DNA of 64,000 nt from positions 434,001 through 498,000 of the forward strand of contig NZ_BMPF01000001.1 of the NCBI RefSeq assembly GCF_014647455.2, in the 5' to 3' direction. The notes under the pieces were generated by a model that saw only the letters and a list, made by a program, of their open reading frames with translations, made no database searches and was not told where the DNA came from. Both the position numbers and the translations under genes were made by a program. The number at the start of each line of letters is the position of its first letter. The stretch's first letter is position 1. Origin of the DNA: Halarchaeum grantii. GTDB taxonomy: Archaea > Halobacteriota > Halobacteria > Halobacteriales > Halobacteriaceae. Shown piece after piece: positions 7,999 through 16,266 of this stretch.

Positions 7999-10644
7999 GT
8001 GACTATCCGGGGGACGGTGACGGACGTCGGCGACGTGCGCGCGGTGAGCACGCAGTACGGCGAGCGCGACCTCGCGGAGGTGACGCTCGACCCCGGCGCC
8101 GCTCCCGACCGGACGCTGACGCTCTGGGGGAAGTGGAGCGAGACGGCGGAGTACCTCGACGCCGGGATGGACCTCCTCCTCACGAACCCCGAGGAGCAGG
8201 AGTGGAACGGCGAGACGCAGTACGCGACTTCGGGCGACTCCTACGTCGTCGTCGAACCCGACTACCTCGTCGACGTGACGGACATCCGGGAGTGGGTGCA
8301 GTGTCCGCGCCAGTACTACCTCTCGAAGCTCTCCGGCCTCCCGCTGAAGTATCCGGTGACGAAGGGGACGCTCGTCCACGAGGTGTTCGGCGACCTCCTG
8401 CGCGGACGGGACCTCGACGACGCCATCGACGACGCCGTCGACGACGCCGGCCTCGAGCTCGGCCTGCTGGGCGAGGACCCCGAGTCGGTCCGCGAGGAGG
8501 TGCGCCAGCACGCCTCCGCCATCGAGGGGTGGCTGAATCAGGGCCTCTTGACCGAAGACGACGACTGGCGCTCGGAGTACACGCTCATCTCCGATACGTT
8601 CGGCATCAAGGGCCGCTGTGACGCCATCCGGCGCGGGATGCCCGTCGAGTTGAAGACCGGGAAGAACACGAAGCGCGACCCGCGCTTCCACGACAAGATT
8701 CAGGCGGCGTGCTACGCGCTCATGCTCGAGGAGCGCGGCATCGAGGCCGATACGGGCACGCTCCTCTACACGAAGAACGCCGCCGTCGACCGCTCGGAGG
8801 AGGGCGGCGACCTCTCGCCCGCGAAGGAGTTCTCCATCGGCGCCGGGCTCCTCGAGTTCGTGGTGCGCTCGCGGAACCGCCTTGCGGCGATGGAGCACGG
8901 GATGTCGGTGCCGACGGGGAAGGAGGCGAACGCGAAGTGCGAGTACTGCTTCTCGCAGGACGCCTGCATGGTGGTCTCCGGGCGCCTCGGACAGGAGTCG
9001 AAGGCCGGCCAGATCGGGAGCCTGCTCCCGGAGGCCGAGCGCGACTACTTCGAGGAGCTCTACGAGGCCGTCGAGGCCGAGCGCCGCGAGATCCACCGCG
9101 AGTACGTGAAGCTCTGGGAGCAGACGCCCGAGGAGCGCGCGGCCGACGACCGCGCCGTCATCGGCCTCGAACCCGACGGCCGCGAGGAACTCGCGGACGG
9201 CCGCTGGCGTCTGCGCGCGACCCGGCCGTCGGCGGCGTCCTCGAAGATCCGCGAGGGCGACCGCGTGCTCGCGAGCGACGGCGACCCCGTCCACGGCGAC
9301 GCCGAGATGGGGCGCCTCACTCGCCTCGACGAGTCGGAGGTGGTCGTCACGACGGACGAACCGCTCACCCTCCGGCGCCTCGACGTCTACCCCTCGGAGT
9401 ACTCGGTGGACGGCATGCTCACCGCGCTCCACGACTTCGTCCTGAAGGGCGACGAGCGCCGGAAGGACGTCCTCTTCGGCCGCGAGGAGCCGACGTTCCG
9501 GGACGAGGAGCACGACGTCGTCCCGAACAACGACGCGCAGAACGCGGCCGTGAGCCGCGCGCTGAACGCGGAGGACTTCGCGCTCGTGCACGGCCCGCCC
9601 GGCACCGGGAAGACGTACACGATCGCGACGCTCGTCCGCGCGTTCGTCGAGCGCGGCGATAGAGTGCTGCTCTCCGCGTTCACGAACCGCGCGGTCGACA
9701 ACGCCCTCGAAGCCATCGAGGAGCAGGGCTTCGAGTCGTTCGTCCGCGTCGGCACCGAGACCGGGGTGCGCGAGGACATGCAGGACTACCGGCTGGAGAA
9801 CGTCGGCGGGCCCCACGAGCAGGCCGAGGAACTGGGCGCCGCGCCGCTCGTCGCCGCCACCACCTCCTCGTGTGGCTCGCGCGTGATGCGCTCCCAGGAG
9901 TTCGACGTCGTGCTCGTGGACGAGGCGAGCCAGCTCACCGAGCCGGGGACGCTCGCCGCCATCAACCGGGGCGCGACGTTCGTTCTGGTGGGCGACCACC
10001 ACCAGCTCCCGCCGGTGACGCAGTCCGAGGGACGGCTGGCCGAATCGCTCTTCGAGCGCCTCATCGAGACGTACCCGGAGGCGGGCGTCCTCCTCGAGAG
10101 CCAGTACCGGATGCGCCAGCGCATTCAGGCGTTCTCCTCGACGGAGTTCTACGACGGCAGACTCCGCCCGGCGACCGGCGAGGTCGCGACCCAGTCGCTC
10201 GCCGACCTCGGCGTCGACTCCTCGCGGCCGGACGTCGTGGACGGCGTCGGCTTCGTCGACGTCACGGGCACGACGGACGCGCACGTCGACCCCGTGGAGG
10301 CCGCGCGCGTCGCCGAGATCGTCGAGTCCTATCTCGATGCCGGCCTCGACCGCGCGGACATCGGCGTCATCGCGCCGTTCCGCGCGCAGGTCGACGAGAT
10401 CGGCCGCCGCGTCCCCGAGGGGGGCGCGGTCGACACCGTGGACCGCTTCCAGGGCTCCTCGAAGGAGGTGATTCTCGTGTCGTTCGTCGCGACCGGCGCC
10501 CTCGACGGTCCCATCTTCGAGGACTACCGGCGCCTGAACGTCGCGATGTCGCGCGCGAAGAAGAGCCTCGTCCTCGTCGGCGACGCGGCCGCGCTCGGCA
10601 CGGACGACTTCTACGCGCGGATGCTCGACTGGGCGCGTCGATGA
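7999..10644 (+). CDS. Dna2-like protein: Cas4/RecB-type nuclease fused to SF1 helicase
   Basis: 881 residues with a GTG start. A GTTTTTCG box lies about 25 bases upstream. An N-terminal OB-like part (1-90) is followed by a Cas4/RecB-family nuclease of about 100-330. Its iron-sulfur cysteines are C102, then C314, C317 and C323 (CEYCFSQDAC), and its catalytic stretch includes VELKTGKN. The helicase half carries Walker A GPPGTGKT at about 532, DEASQ as Walker B, and the later SF1B motifs QYRM and VDRFQGSSKEVI. Known homologues process DNA flaps and resected ends. Its stop overlaps the following ATG (ATGA), so it is coupled to the metallo-beta-lactamase gene. Confidence 0.92.
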   Translation: MTIRGTVTDVGDVRAVSTQYGERDLAEVTLDPGAAPDRTLTLWGKWSETAEYLDAGMDLLLTNPEEQEWNGETQYATSGDSYVVVEPDYLVDVTDIREWVQCPRQYYLSKLSGLPLKYPVTKGTLVHEVFGDLLRGRDLDDAIDDAVDDAGLELGLLGEDPESVREEVRQHASAIEGWLNQGLLTEDDDWRSEYTLISDTFGIKGRCDAIRRGMPVELKTGKNTKRDPRFHDKIQAACYALMLEERGIEADTGTLLYTKNAAVDRSEEGGDLSPAKEFSIGAGLLEFVVRSRNRLAAMEHGMSVPTGKEANAKCEYCFSQDACMVVSGRLGQESKAGQIGSLLPEAERDYFEELYEAVEAERREIHREYVKLWEQTPEERAADDRAVIGLEPDGREELADGRWRLRATRPSAASSKIREGDRVLASDGDPVHGDAEMGRLTRLDESEVVVTTDEPLTLRRLDVYPSEYSVDGMLTALHDFVLKGDERRKDVLFGREEPTFRDEEHDVVPNNDAQNAAVSRALNAEDFALVHGPPGTGKTYTIATLVRAFVERGDRVLLSAFTNRAVDNALEAIEEQGFESFVRVGTETGVREDMQDYRLENVGGPHEQAEELGAAPLVAATTSSCGSRVMRSQEFDVVLVDEASQLTEPGTLAAINRGATFVLVGDHHQLPPVTQSEGRLAESLFERLIETYPEAGVLLESQYRMRQRIQAFSSTEFYDGRLRPATGEVATQSLADLGVDSSRPDVVDGVGFVDVTGTTDAHVDPVEAARVAEIVESYLDAGLDRADIGVIAPFRAQVDEIGRRVPEGGAVDTVDRFQGSSKEVILVSFVATGALDGPIFEDYRRLNVAMSRAKKSLVLVGDAAALGTDDFYARMLDWARR

Positions 10645-11385
10645 GGGCGACCGTCCTCGGGACGGGGAGCGCGGTTCCGACCGGCGAGCGCGCACAGACC
10701 GGCCTCCTCCTCGAGGACGGGAGCACGCGCCTGCTCGTCGACTGCGGGAGCGGCGCTCCTCGGCGCGCTCGCCCGCGCGGGCGTCACCCCCACGAGCCTC
10801 GACGCCGTCCTCCTCACGCACCCCCACCTCGACCACGTGAGCGACCTCCTCCCCGTGCTGAAGGCGCGCTGGCTCGCGGACGAGCGCGCCGCGGCCCTCC
10901 CCGTCGCGGGCCCGCCCGGAACGGGCGACCTCCTCGACGGCCTGCTCGACGTCCACGACTACCTCGCCGGACGCGTCGCCGTCGACGCGCGCGACCACGC
11001 ACCCGAGTCGTTCTCGCTCGCCGGCGTCGATATCGAGCCCTACGAGACCGCGCACTCCGCGTCGATGCGCTCGTTCGCGTACCGCCTCGGCGACGCGCTC
11101 ACGGTGAGCGGCGACACGCCCGCCGACCCCGGCCTCGCGGCGTTCGCGGACGGGACGACGCTCGTCCACGACTGCGCGCACCCGGACGGCGCGGGAAGCG
11201 ACGCCCATCCGACGCCCGCCGAACTCGGGGCGGCCCTCGCGGGCCACGACTACCCCCACGTCTACCTCACGCACCTCTACCCGGCCGCCGACGCGCGCCG
11301 CGAGTCACTGCTCGCCGCCGTCCGCGACCGGTACGACGGCGCCGTCTCCGTCGCCGTCGACGGCGAGCGACTCGACCTCGGCTAA
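10641..11385 (+). pseudogene. MBL-fold metallohydrolase, frameshifted
   Basis: The first ~38 codons (MRATVLGTGSAVPTGERAQT... LLVDCGSG) are in one frame. The rest, with the metal-binding motif THPHLDH and a C-terminal half to 11385, is in another. At 10751-10757 the sequence reads GGCGCT where an intact gene would need GGCGCGCT, a 2-base loss in a GC dinucleotide run. Both halves keep family residues and good codon use. It is related to RNase Z/ElaC-type or arylsulfatase-type MBL enzymes. It overlaps the Dna2-like stop by 4 bases. It could be a recent inactivating mutation, a sequencing error or, less likely, recoding. Confidence 0.8.
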
Positions 11386-12449
11386 GTCAGCCGATACCGG
11401 AGGAGCGCCGCGATCCCCCCGAGGTTGCGGAGGCGCTCGCCGGGCGCGAACTCGTGGCTGAACACCGTCACGTCGCCGCCCTGCTGTTCGACGGTAGTGA
11501 TGACGTCATTGACGTCGACGTCCCAATCGCCCTCGCCGGCGCGTTCCTTGCGGAGGCGCTCGTCGAGGACGAGTAGCGTCTCGACGGCGCCGAAGTCGGC
11601 GGCCTTCGCGACCTCCTCGATGCCGTACGCGACGGGTTCGTCGGTGCCGAGGCGCTCCATCAGCTCGTCGATCAGCTCCGACTCCTCCGCGATCCGCGTC
11701 TCGGCCTGCACCTCCTCGACGGCGCCGCGCTTCAGGACCTCGTGGACGCCGCGCCCGCCCGCCGCGGACGTGTCGACGGTCGTGACGCGCTCGACGAACG
11801 CCATGTTCTCCTCCTCGAAGTAGTCGAGCGCGTCCTGCTTCGTGAAGCCGGGGCCCGCGAGGATGACGGCGTCCGGGTCCATGCGCTCGAGGGCGCGGCC
11901 GAGTTCCGAGAAGAGTTCTTCGCGCCCGCGGGCGTACTCGCCCTTCCCGGTCGTCCCGGTGAACGACCCGGACTCGTCGACGCCGTACTGCTGGACGGTG
12001 TGGATGTAGGCCTCGCCCTCCTCGACGGTGGCGATGGCGACCTCGGGCTGGTCCGCGGTCTCGACGGCCTCCTCGACCCGCTCGATCTGGTCGGGCTTCC
12101 AGCGCTTCGTCACTTCGATCTCGTCGAACTCCTCGACGTTCAGCGTGTGGTGGAGGCCGAGTTGGTCCTCGCGCGAGCAGTCCGTGATGACGCCGGAGAC
12201 GCGGAGGCGGTTCGCGAACTTGTGGAACTCGACCTCCTCGACGTCGAGCGCGATCCACATCGGCTCGCGCTGCCCGCCGGTGTCGCGCATCTGGTCGTCG
12301 TTGCGCTGGATGCGCCGCGTCGTGTCGCCCGCGACGCGGTCCCCGGGTTCGAGGACGTACGCGAGGTGCCAGAGGTCGTCGAGACTCTCCGGGAGGAGCG
12401 TGATCTTCTCACGCCCGCCCTCGCGCGCCTCGCGGTCCTTTATCTGCAT
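11382..12449 (-). CDS. pelA: mRNA surveillance protein pelota (Dom34)
   Basis: 355 residues. Works with aEF1A/ABCE1 to split stalled ribosomes (no-go and non-stop decay). Domain order: Sm-like N-terminal domain (about 1-130, [21 protein letters not shown]), eRF1-type domain 2 without the GGQ loop (about 135-265), and eRF1 domain 3 (about 270-355). The absence of GGQ separates it from aRF1. The N-terminus fits a start at 12449. It ends convergently, overlapping the frameshifted MBL gene by 4 bases. The NFACT/RqcH homologue lies 1.4 kb upstream on the same strand. Confidence 0.95.
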   Translation of the reverse strand: MQIKDREAREGGREKITLLPESLDDLWHLAYVLEPGDRVAGDTTRRIQRNDDQMRDTGGQREPMWIALDVEEVEFHKFANRLRVSGVITDCSREDQLGLHHTLNVEEFDEIEVTKRWKPDQIERVEEAVETADQPEVAIATVEEGEAYIHTVQQYGVDESGSFTGTTGKGEYARGREELFSELGRALERMDPDAVILAGPGFTKQDALDYFEEENMAFVERVTTVDTSAAGGRGVHEVLKRGAVEEVQAETRIAEESELIDELMERLGTDEPVAYGIEEVAKAADFGAVETLLVLDERLRKERAGEGDWDVDVNDVITTVEQQGGDVTVFSHEFAPGERLRNLGGIAALLRYRLT

Positions 12450-12480
12450 GCGTCGAACTCGGGGTCGGCGGGCCTTGTGT

Positions 12481-12653
12481 CCTGCTACTCACGCGCCACC
12501 GAGTGGTGCGTTCGTCAGCAGGAGCGGGTTTCCTGCGCTACTCACGCGTCGCTACGCGACGCGTTCGTCAGCGAGGCGGAAGTCTCGCACTACTCACGCG
12601 CCACTCTGTGATGCGTGGGTCATCAGGAACGGTCTTCCTGCGCTACTCGCGCC
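12481..12653. repeat. Tandem degenerate ~52-base palindromic repeats
   Basis: Three imperfect units (12481-12531, 12532-12583, 12584-12636) and a partial fourth (from 12637) each contain CTACTCACGCG, a short palindrome, and then a GCGTTCGTCAG-like part. Unit 2 is the cleanest palindrome: ACGCGTCGC, TA, then CGACGCGT. The fourth unit runs into the stop codon of the DUF4013 gene (12643-12645). They fill the gap between DUF4013 and pelA. There are no spacers of constant length with unique sequence, so this is not CRISPR. Confidence 0.7.
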
Positions 12654-13596
12654 GTTCCTCGCCGTCGTCATCGTCGCTCGCGTCGGGTCCGTCCTCGACG
12701 CGCTCGACCGCGTCCGTGGGGGGCGTGCTCTCCTCGGCGTCGTTCGACTCGCTGTCGTCCGCGACCGACTGCGCCTTCGCCTCGTAGGAGAGGGCCCCGT
12801 AGCCCTGCTGGCGGTCGCCGTCGCCATCGTCGCCCGCGCCGCCGTCCGCGTCGTCGGATGCGCCACCGTCCTCACGGTCGAGCCCCATCGCGTCCGCATA
12901 CGCTTCAGCGTAGCAGTACCACGCGACGACCTGCGCGTAGAATATCACGAAGACGCCGACGAAGAAGAGGACGAGGAGGGCCTGTCCGACGGCGTTCCCG
13001 ACGACGGCGACGACGAGCGCGAGCAGCCACCCGACGAGATACCTCGTGTTCAGCGTCGCCTCCTTCAACGTCGCTATCGAGAACGCCGCCATCACGTCGT
13101 CCTCGCGCACCCAGTTCGCGACGGCCGCCGGGTAGACGTAGCCGACGAGCACGCCGTAGACGGCGAGCGCGAGGAACACGAGTGCGGTGAGCGCGAACCC
13201 GAGGGCCGAACCCGTGTTCGGCGACCCCTGCATCGCGTACGTGAGGGCGACGGCGATGATGGCGAAGAACACGCCGCCGATGACGACCGGAATCGTGTAG
13301 ACGACGCCGACGAGCACCATTTTCAGGCCGTCGACGAAGAGCGCCGACCAGTCCTCGAACGTCGGCGGGTCCGGATCGCCGTCGAGGCGGTGGCGCACCA
13401 CGTCGACGAGATAGCCCTGAACGAACACGCCCGGAACGAGCGCGAACGGCAACACGAGCAGGCCGACGAACACGAACGAGAGCAGGACACCGAGGACCGC
13501 GGCGACGAGCGCCGCGATTGCGAGACCGCCGCCGATGAGGAGCGTCGCCGTCGACTCCTCACCGCGTAGCGGATACTTCAGGGCGTCTTCGAGCAT
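12643..13596 (-). CDS. DUF4013 polytopic membrane protein
   Basis: 317 residues. About six hydrophobic segments lie between residues 18 and 225 (including IGGGLAIAALVAAVLGVLLS and LLALVVAVVGNAVGQALLVL). The last ~75 residues are a soluble acidic tail. The pattern and the N-terminus MLEDALKYPLRGEE match the archaeal DUF4013 family, whose function is unknown. It sits between NFACT and pelA on the same strand, but repeats and ~250-base gaps on either side argue against one tight operon. A GCTTTTCAC box precedes the start by about 25 bases. Confidence 0.85.
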   Translation of the reverse strand: MLEDALKYPLRGEESTATLLIGGGLAIAALVAAVLGVLLSFVFVGLLVLPFALVPGVFVQGYLVDVVRHRLDGDPDPPTFEDWSALFVDGLKMVLVGVVYTIPVVIGGVFFAIIAVALTYAMQGSPNTGSALGFALTALVFLALAVYGVLVGYVYPAAVANWVREDDVMAAFSIATLKEATLNTRYLVGWLLALVVAVVGNAVGQALLVLFFVGVFVIFYAQVVAWYCYAEAYADAMGLDREDGGASDDADGGAGDDGDGDRQQGYGALSYEAKAQSVADDSESNDAEESTPPTDAVERVEDGPDASDDDDGEERRE

Positions 13597-13772
13597 ACGT
13601 GAGACGACGCCGGGCGACGTGAAAAGCGTGGGGCCCGCTCCGCCGTGGTCGACCGTCGCGATTCCGGAACGCCGAGGCGCGCAGCATCTCGGACAGCGTT
13701 CGGACGGCGGTGGCGTCCTCGCCCGCGCTCGCTCGCGACCGGCACTTCGCGTCTCGCTATCGCCCGGCTTTC

Positions 13773-13791
13773 GGCGTCGCTACGCGACGCC
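13773..13791. repeat. Perfect intergenic hairpin
   Basis: GGCGTCGC and GCGACGCC form an 8-bp stem around TAC, in the 260-base gap between DUF4013 and the NFACT gene. It is similar to the palindrome in repeat unit 2 at 12532-12583, so both may belong to one dispersed family. Confidence 0.5.
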
Positions 13792-13836
13792 TATTCCTCA
13801 CGCATCGCGCCTTCCGGCGCTCCGCGTTCGGTGGTC

Positions 13837-13857
13837 GGCGGTCTCTGCGGGACCGCC
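13837..13857 (-). terminator. Hairpin abutting the NFACT stop codon
   Basis: GGCGGTC (13837-13843) pairs with GACCGCC (13851-13857). The right arm ends exactly one base before the stop codon complement at 13858-13860, so in the mRNA the stem starts at the first base after the stop. The same geometry is seen at 19030-19050 and 36953-36973. Confidence 0.4.
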
Positions 13858-15972
13858 CTACTCCTCCGCGATGCGGCTCCCGCCCGGCGGCATGAACTTC
13901 TGGATCTCGTCCGGCGAGGCGACCTTGCGGACGAAGGATTCGTCCGTGAAGCGCTCGCGGAACTCCCGGTAGACGCGCTTGGCGGCGTCGCCCTGCGCGA
14001 ACTTCCCGGGTTCGAGGGACACCGTCGTCTCCGCCTCTCCCTCGATGGCCGACGGCGGCCCGCCGACGACGCGCGTCGACGGCTCGCAGGTGATCCCCAC
14101 GGAGCACCCCACGGGCGTGTTCTCGAAGTACGTCCGGTCGCCGCGAATCGTGAACCCGCCCTTCGAGAGGTACTCGCCGGACTCGGCGGTCTTTGACACC
14201 TGCTCCGGCATCACCATGTAGGCGTCGCCGGCGCCCCGGCCGGCCTTCCACACCGAGGAGTACGTCACCGCGAACTGCGCGGCCTCCTCGAGCGAGCTCT
14301 CGGGGACCTCGATGTCCTGGGAGGGCTCGCTCGGCGCCGAGGTCTTGAGGACGGTCACGGGGCCGCCGTGGGCCTGCGCGTGGAAGAAGCGGTCGTAGCC
14401 GTCCATGTACTTCTCGACGATCTCCTCGTTCTGCTCGGCGCTCCGGCCGCCGATGACGAGGAACCCGTCGCTCGTTCGGAACCAGCGGAAGCGGTCATAC
14501 CACTGCTCCTGCTTGCGCACGGGGATGGACGCCCGCGAGAGCCAGTCGATGTCCTCGGGTTCCTCCTCCTCTTCTTCGTCCTCGGGTTCGTGCTCCTCCT
14601 CGCTCCACTCCTCGCGGCGGCGCTGCCACTGCTCGAGTTCCTCGCGCGTGTCCGCGATCGCGGAGAGCGCGCCCTCCTTCTTCTCCTGAATGCGCTTGGC
14701 TTCCGTGTAGAGGCCGTCCGCGTTCTTCTCGACGCCCGCCTCGGGATCGAGCGAGATGGTGTGCCCATCGATTCGGAGGCGGACGAGGCCGTTCTCCGGG
14801 TCGACGCCGGCGACGTGCTCGGCGGCCTCGATGCCCTGTTCTTTGCCCTCCTCGAAGCGCGCCTCGACGTCGTCCCAGCCGTAGCCCGCGCGCCGGGCCT
14901 GCCGGACCGTCGAGAGCACCTCGTCCACGAGGTCGTAGCGCTCGTAGAGGAGTTCGGCCTTCTCGCGCTCCGTCTCCGCTTGCTCCTCGAAGTTCTCTAT
15001 CGCGCCCTCCTGCTGCTCGATGATGCGCTCGCGCTTCGCGATCTCCTCCTCGAAGGCGGGCTTCGACGTCGTCTCCTCGCCGCCCTCGTCGGCCTCCGTC
15101 TCGAGGTTCGTGAAGTAGTCGTCGAGCGCGTCGTTGAACGAGTCGAAGGCCTCCGAGCGGAGGTCCGCGCGCTCCTCGAGGGGGAGCGGCGTCACGTCGA
15201 CGCGGCGTTCGGCGTCGTCCTCCTCCGCGTAGTACACCCGTGGGTCGGTGCGGCCGGCCTTCACGTCGTCGAGGAGGCGTTCCATCGCGTCGTAGATGGC
15301 CTCGAACTCCTCGTCGCCCGCCTCCTCGATGTCCTTCGTCTTCTCGACGCCAGCGCGCGTGCAGAGCTCCTCGCCGTAGAGGCCGCCGAAGTTCAACTGC
15401 GTGGCGACCGTCCGCACGAGGTCGGTGTCGGACTGGCGCATCCGCTCGGCGAAGCGCTCGTAGTCGAGGTCGAGCGGGTCGAGTCGCGACTGCGGGAAGC
15501 CGTACTGACTCCCCGGCGCGACCGTCCGGGACTTGAGGCGCACCGTATCGAGGGAGTCCACGACCTCGCCGTTCTGGTCGAGCACCGCGATATTGCCGTC
15601 GCCGAACAGCTCGGCGATGATGGTGGTGTCCTGGTCCTCGCGGCGGAACTCGAACTCGAGGATGCGGTCGAAGCCGTGCTGGCGGACCTCGTGGAGGTTC
15701 GCGCCGGAGAGGCGGTTGCGGAGCATCTTCGCGAAGTTCGGGGGTCTACCGGGCGCGTTCGGCACGTGCTCGGGGCGCGCGACGTTCGCGCGCTTCGTCT
15801 CCCCGACCTCGACGAGGAGTTCGACGCGACCCTCGTCGAAGTCCCGCATCTTCAGGCGGACGAGGTCGTCGCCGTAGAGGTAGGCCTTGTCGACCACCGC
15901 GCCCGCGTAGCCGTTCAGTTCCGCGGTGAGCGCGACGAGGTCGACGCTCGTCAGTTCCCGCTTCTCGTCCAT
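13858..15972 (-). CDS. NFACT / RqcH-Rqc2 family ribosome quality control protein
   Basis: 704 residues. The family binds split 60S/50S subunits carrying peptidyl-tRNA and, in bacteria and eukaryotes, adds C-terminal Ala tails. NFACT-N covers about 1-230 with PNFAKMLRNRLSG and the conserved Asp-Arg pair D102-R103. A long coiled-coil region with acidic and Arg/Gln-rich runs (about 300-480) follows. The NFACT-R domain is about 495-610 (WYDRFRWFRTSDGFLVIGGR). A short C-terminal domain follows. The start at 15972 (MDEKRELTSVDL) is the first conserved residue. Older annotation calls these fibronectin-binding proteins. Tail synthesis by the archaeal protein is inferred. Confidence 0.93.
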   Translation of the reverse strand: MDEKRELTSVDLVALTAELNGYAGAVVDKAYLYGDDLVRLKMRDFDEGRVELLVEVGETKRANVARPEHVPNAPGRPPNFAKMLRNRLSGANLHEVRQHGFDRILEFEFRREDQDTTIIAELFGDGNIAVLDQNGEVVDSLDTVRLKSRTVAPGSQYGFPQSRLDPLDLDYERFAERMRQSDTDLVRTVATQLNFGGLYGEELCTRAGVEKTKDIEEAGDEEFEAIYDAMERLLDDVKAGRTDPRVYYAEEDDAERRVDVTPLPLEERADLRSEAFDSFNDALDDYFTNLETEADEGGEETTSKPAFEEEIAKRERIIEQQEGAIENFEEQAETEREKAELLYERYDLVDEVLSTVRQARRAGYGWDDVEARFEEGKEQGIEAAEHVAGVDPENGLVRLRIDGHTISLDPEAGVEKNADGLYTEAKRIQEKKEGALSAIADTREELEQWQRRREEWSEEEHEPEDEEEEEEPEDIDWLSRASIPVRKQEQWYDRFRWFRTSDGFLVIGGRSAEQNEEIVEKYMDGYDRFFHAQAHGGPVTVLKTSAPSEPSQDIEVPESSLEEAAQFAVTYSSVWKAGRGAGDAYMVMPEQVSKTAESGEYLSKGGFTIRGDRTYFENTPVGCSVGITCEPSTRVVGGPPSAIEGEAETTVSLEPGKFAQGDAAKRVYREFRERFTDESFVRKVASPDEIQKFMPPGGSRIAEE

Positions 15973-16013
15973 GATACCGGTCCTAACAGTCTCCCACCCT
16001 TTTGCACTGTGGT

Positions 16014-16067
16014 TACGTGGTCCCGGAGGGATCACGCGAACGCGAGCGGGAGCGACCGACGGGAGCG
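16014..16067. repeat. 54-base direct repeat, copy 1
   Basis: Begins TACGTGGTCCCGGAGGGAT and ends CGACGGGAGCG. It matches the copy at 16134-16187 at 52 of 54 positions by eye. It lies between the divergent NFACT and panE genes. Confidence 0.75.
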
Positions 16068-16133
16068 ACACGCGAGCCCGCGCCACCGACGGAGGCGCGG
16101 AACGAGCGAGCGCGAACGAAGTGAGACGCGAGC

Positions 16134-16187
16134 TACGTGGTCCCGGAGCGACCACGCGAACGCGAGCGGGAGCGACCGACGGGAGCG
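16134..16187. repeat. 54-base direct repeat, copy 2
   Basis: Starts exactly 120 bases after copy 1, with two substitutions. The 66 bases between the copies are themselves made of related GCGAGC/GACGGAG motifs. A local tandem duplication in the divergent promoter region is the simplest reading. Confidence 0.75.
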
Positions 16188-16266
16188 GGGGTGTAACGAC
16201 CCGCGAGTGCCGACGGGTGCCGCCGACTCCCGCAGCCCTTTGGTCCACGGCGTCCTGCACTCGCGT

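Noticed and set aside
7999..10644. Reading the Cas4-like domain as evidence of a CRISPR-Cas locus
   Set aside because: The domain is fused to an SF1 helicase, as in Dna2-like repair proteins, and no other cas gene or repeat array is present.
7987..11274. A ~1095-residue open frame on the minus strand opposite the Dna2-like gene
   Set aside because: It is a mirror frame caused by high GC content. It has Arg/Val/Glu-rich low-complexity sequence and no domain, while the opposite strand encodes a complete, motif-rich helicase.
12481..12653. Possible CRISPR array
   Set aside because: Units are imperfect, directly tandem, and have no constant-repeat/unique-spacer layout. No cas genes occur apart from the Cas4-like domain of the Dna2-like protein, which is not a CRISPR adaptation gene.
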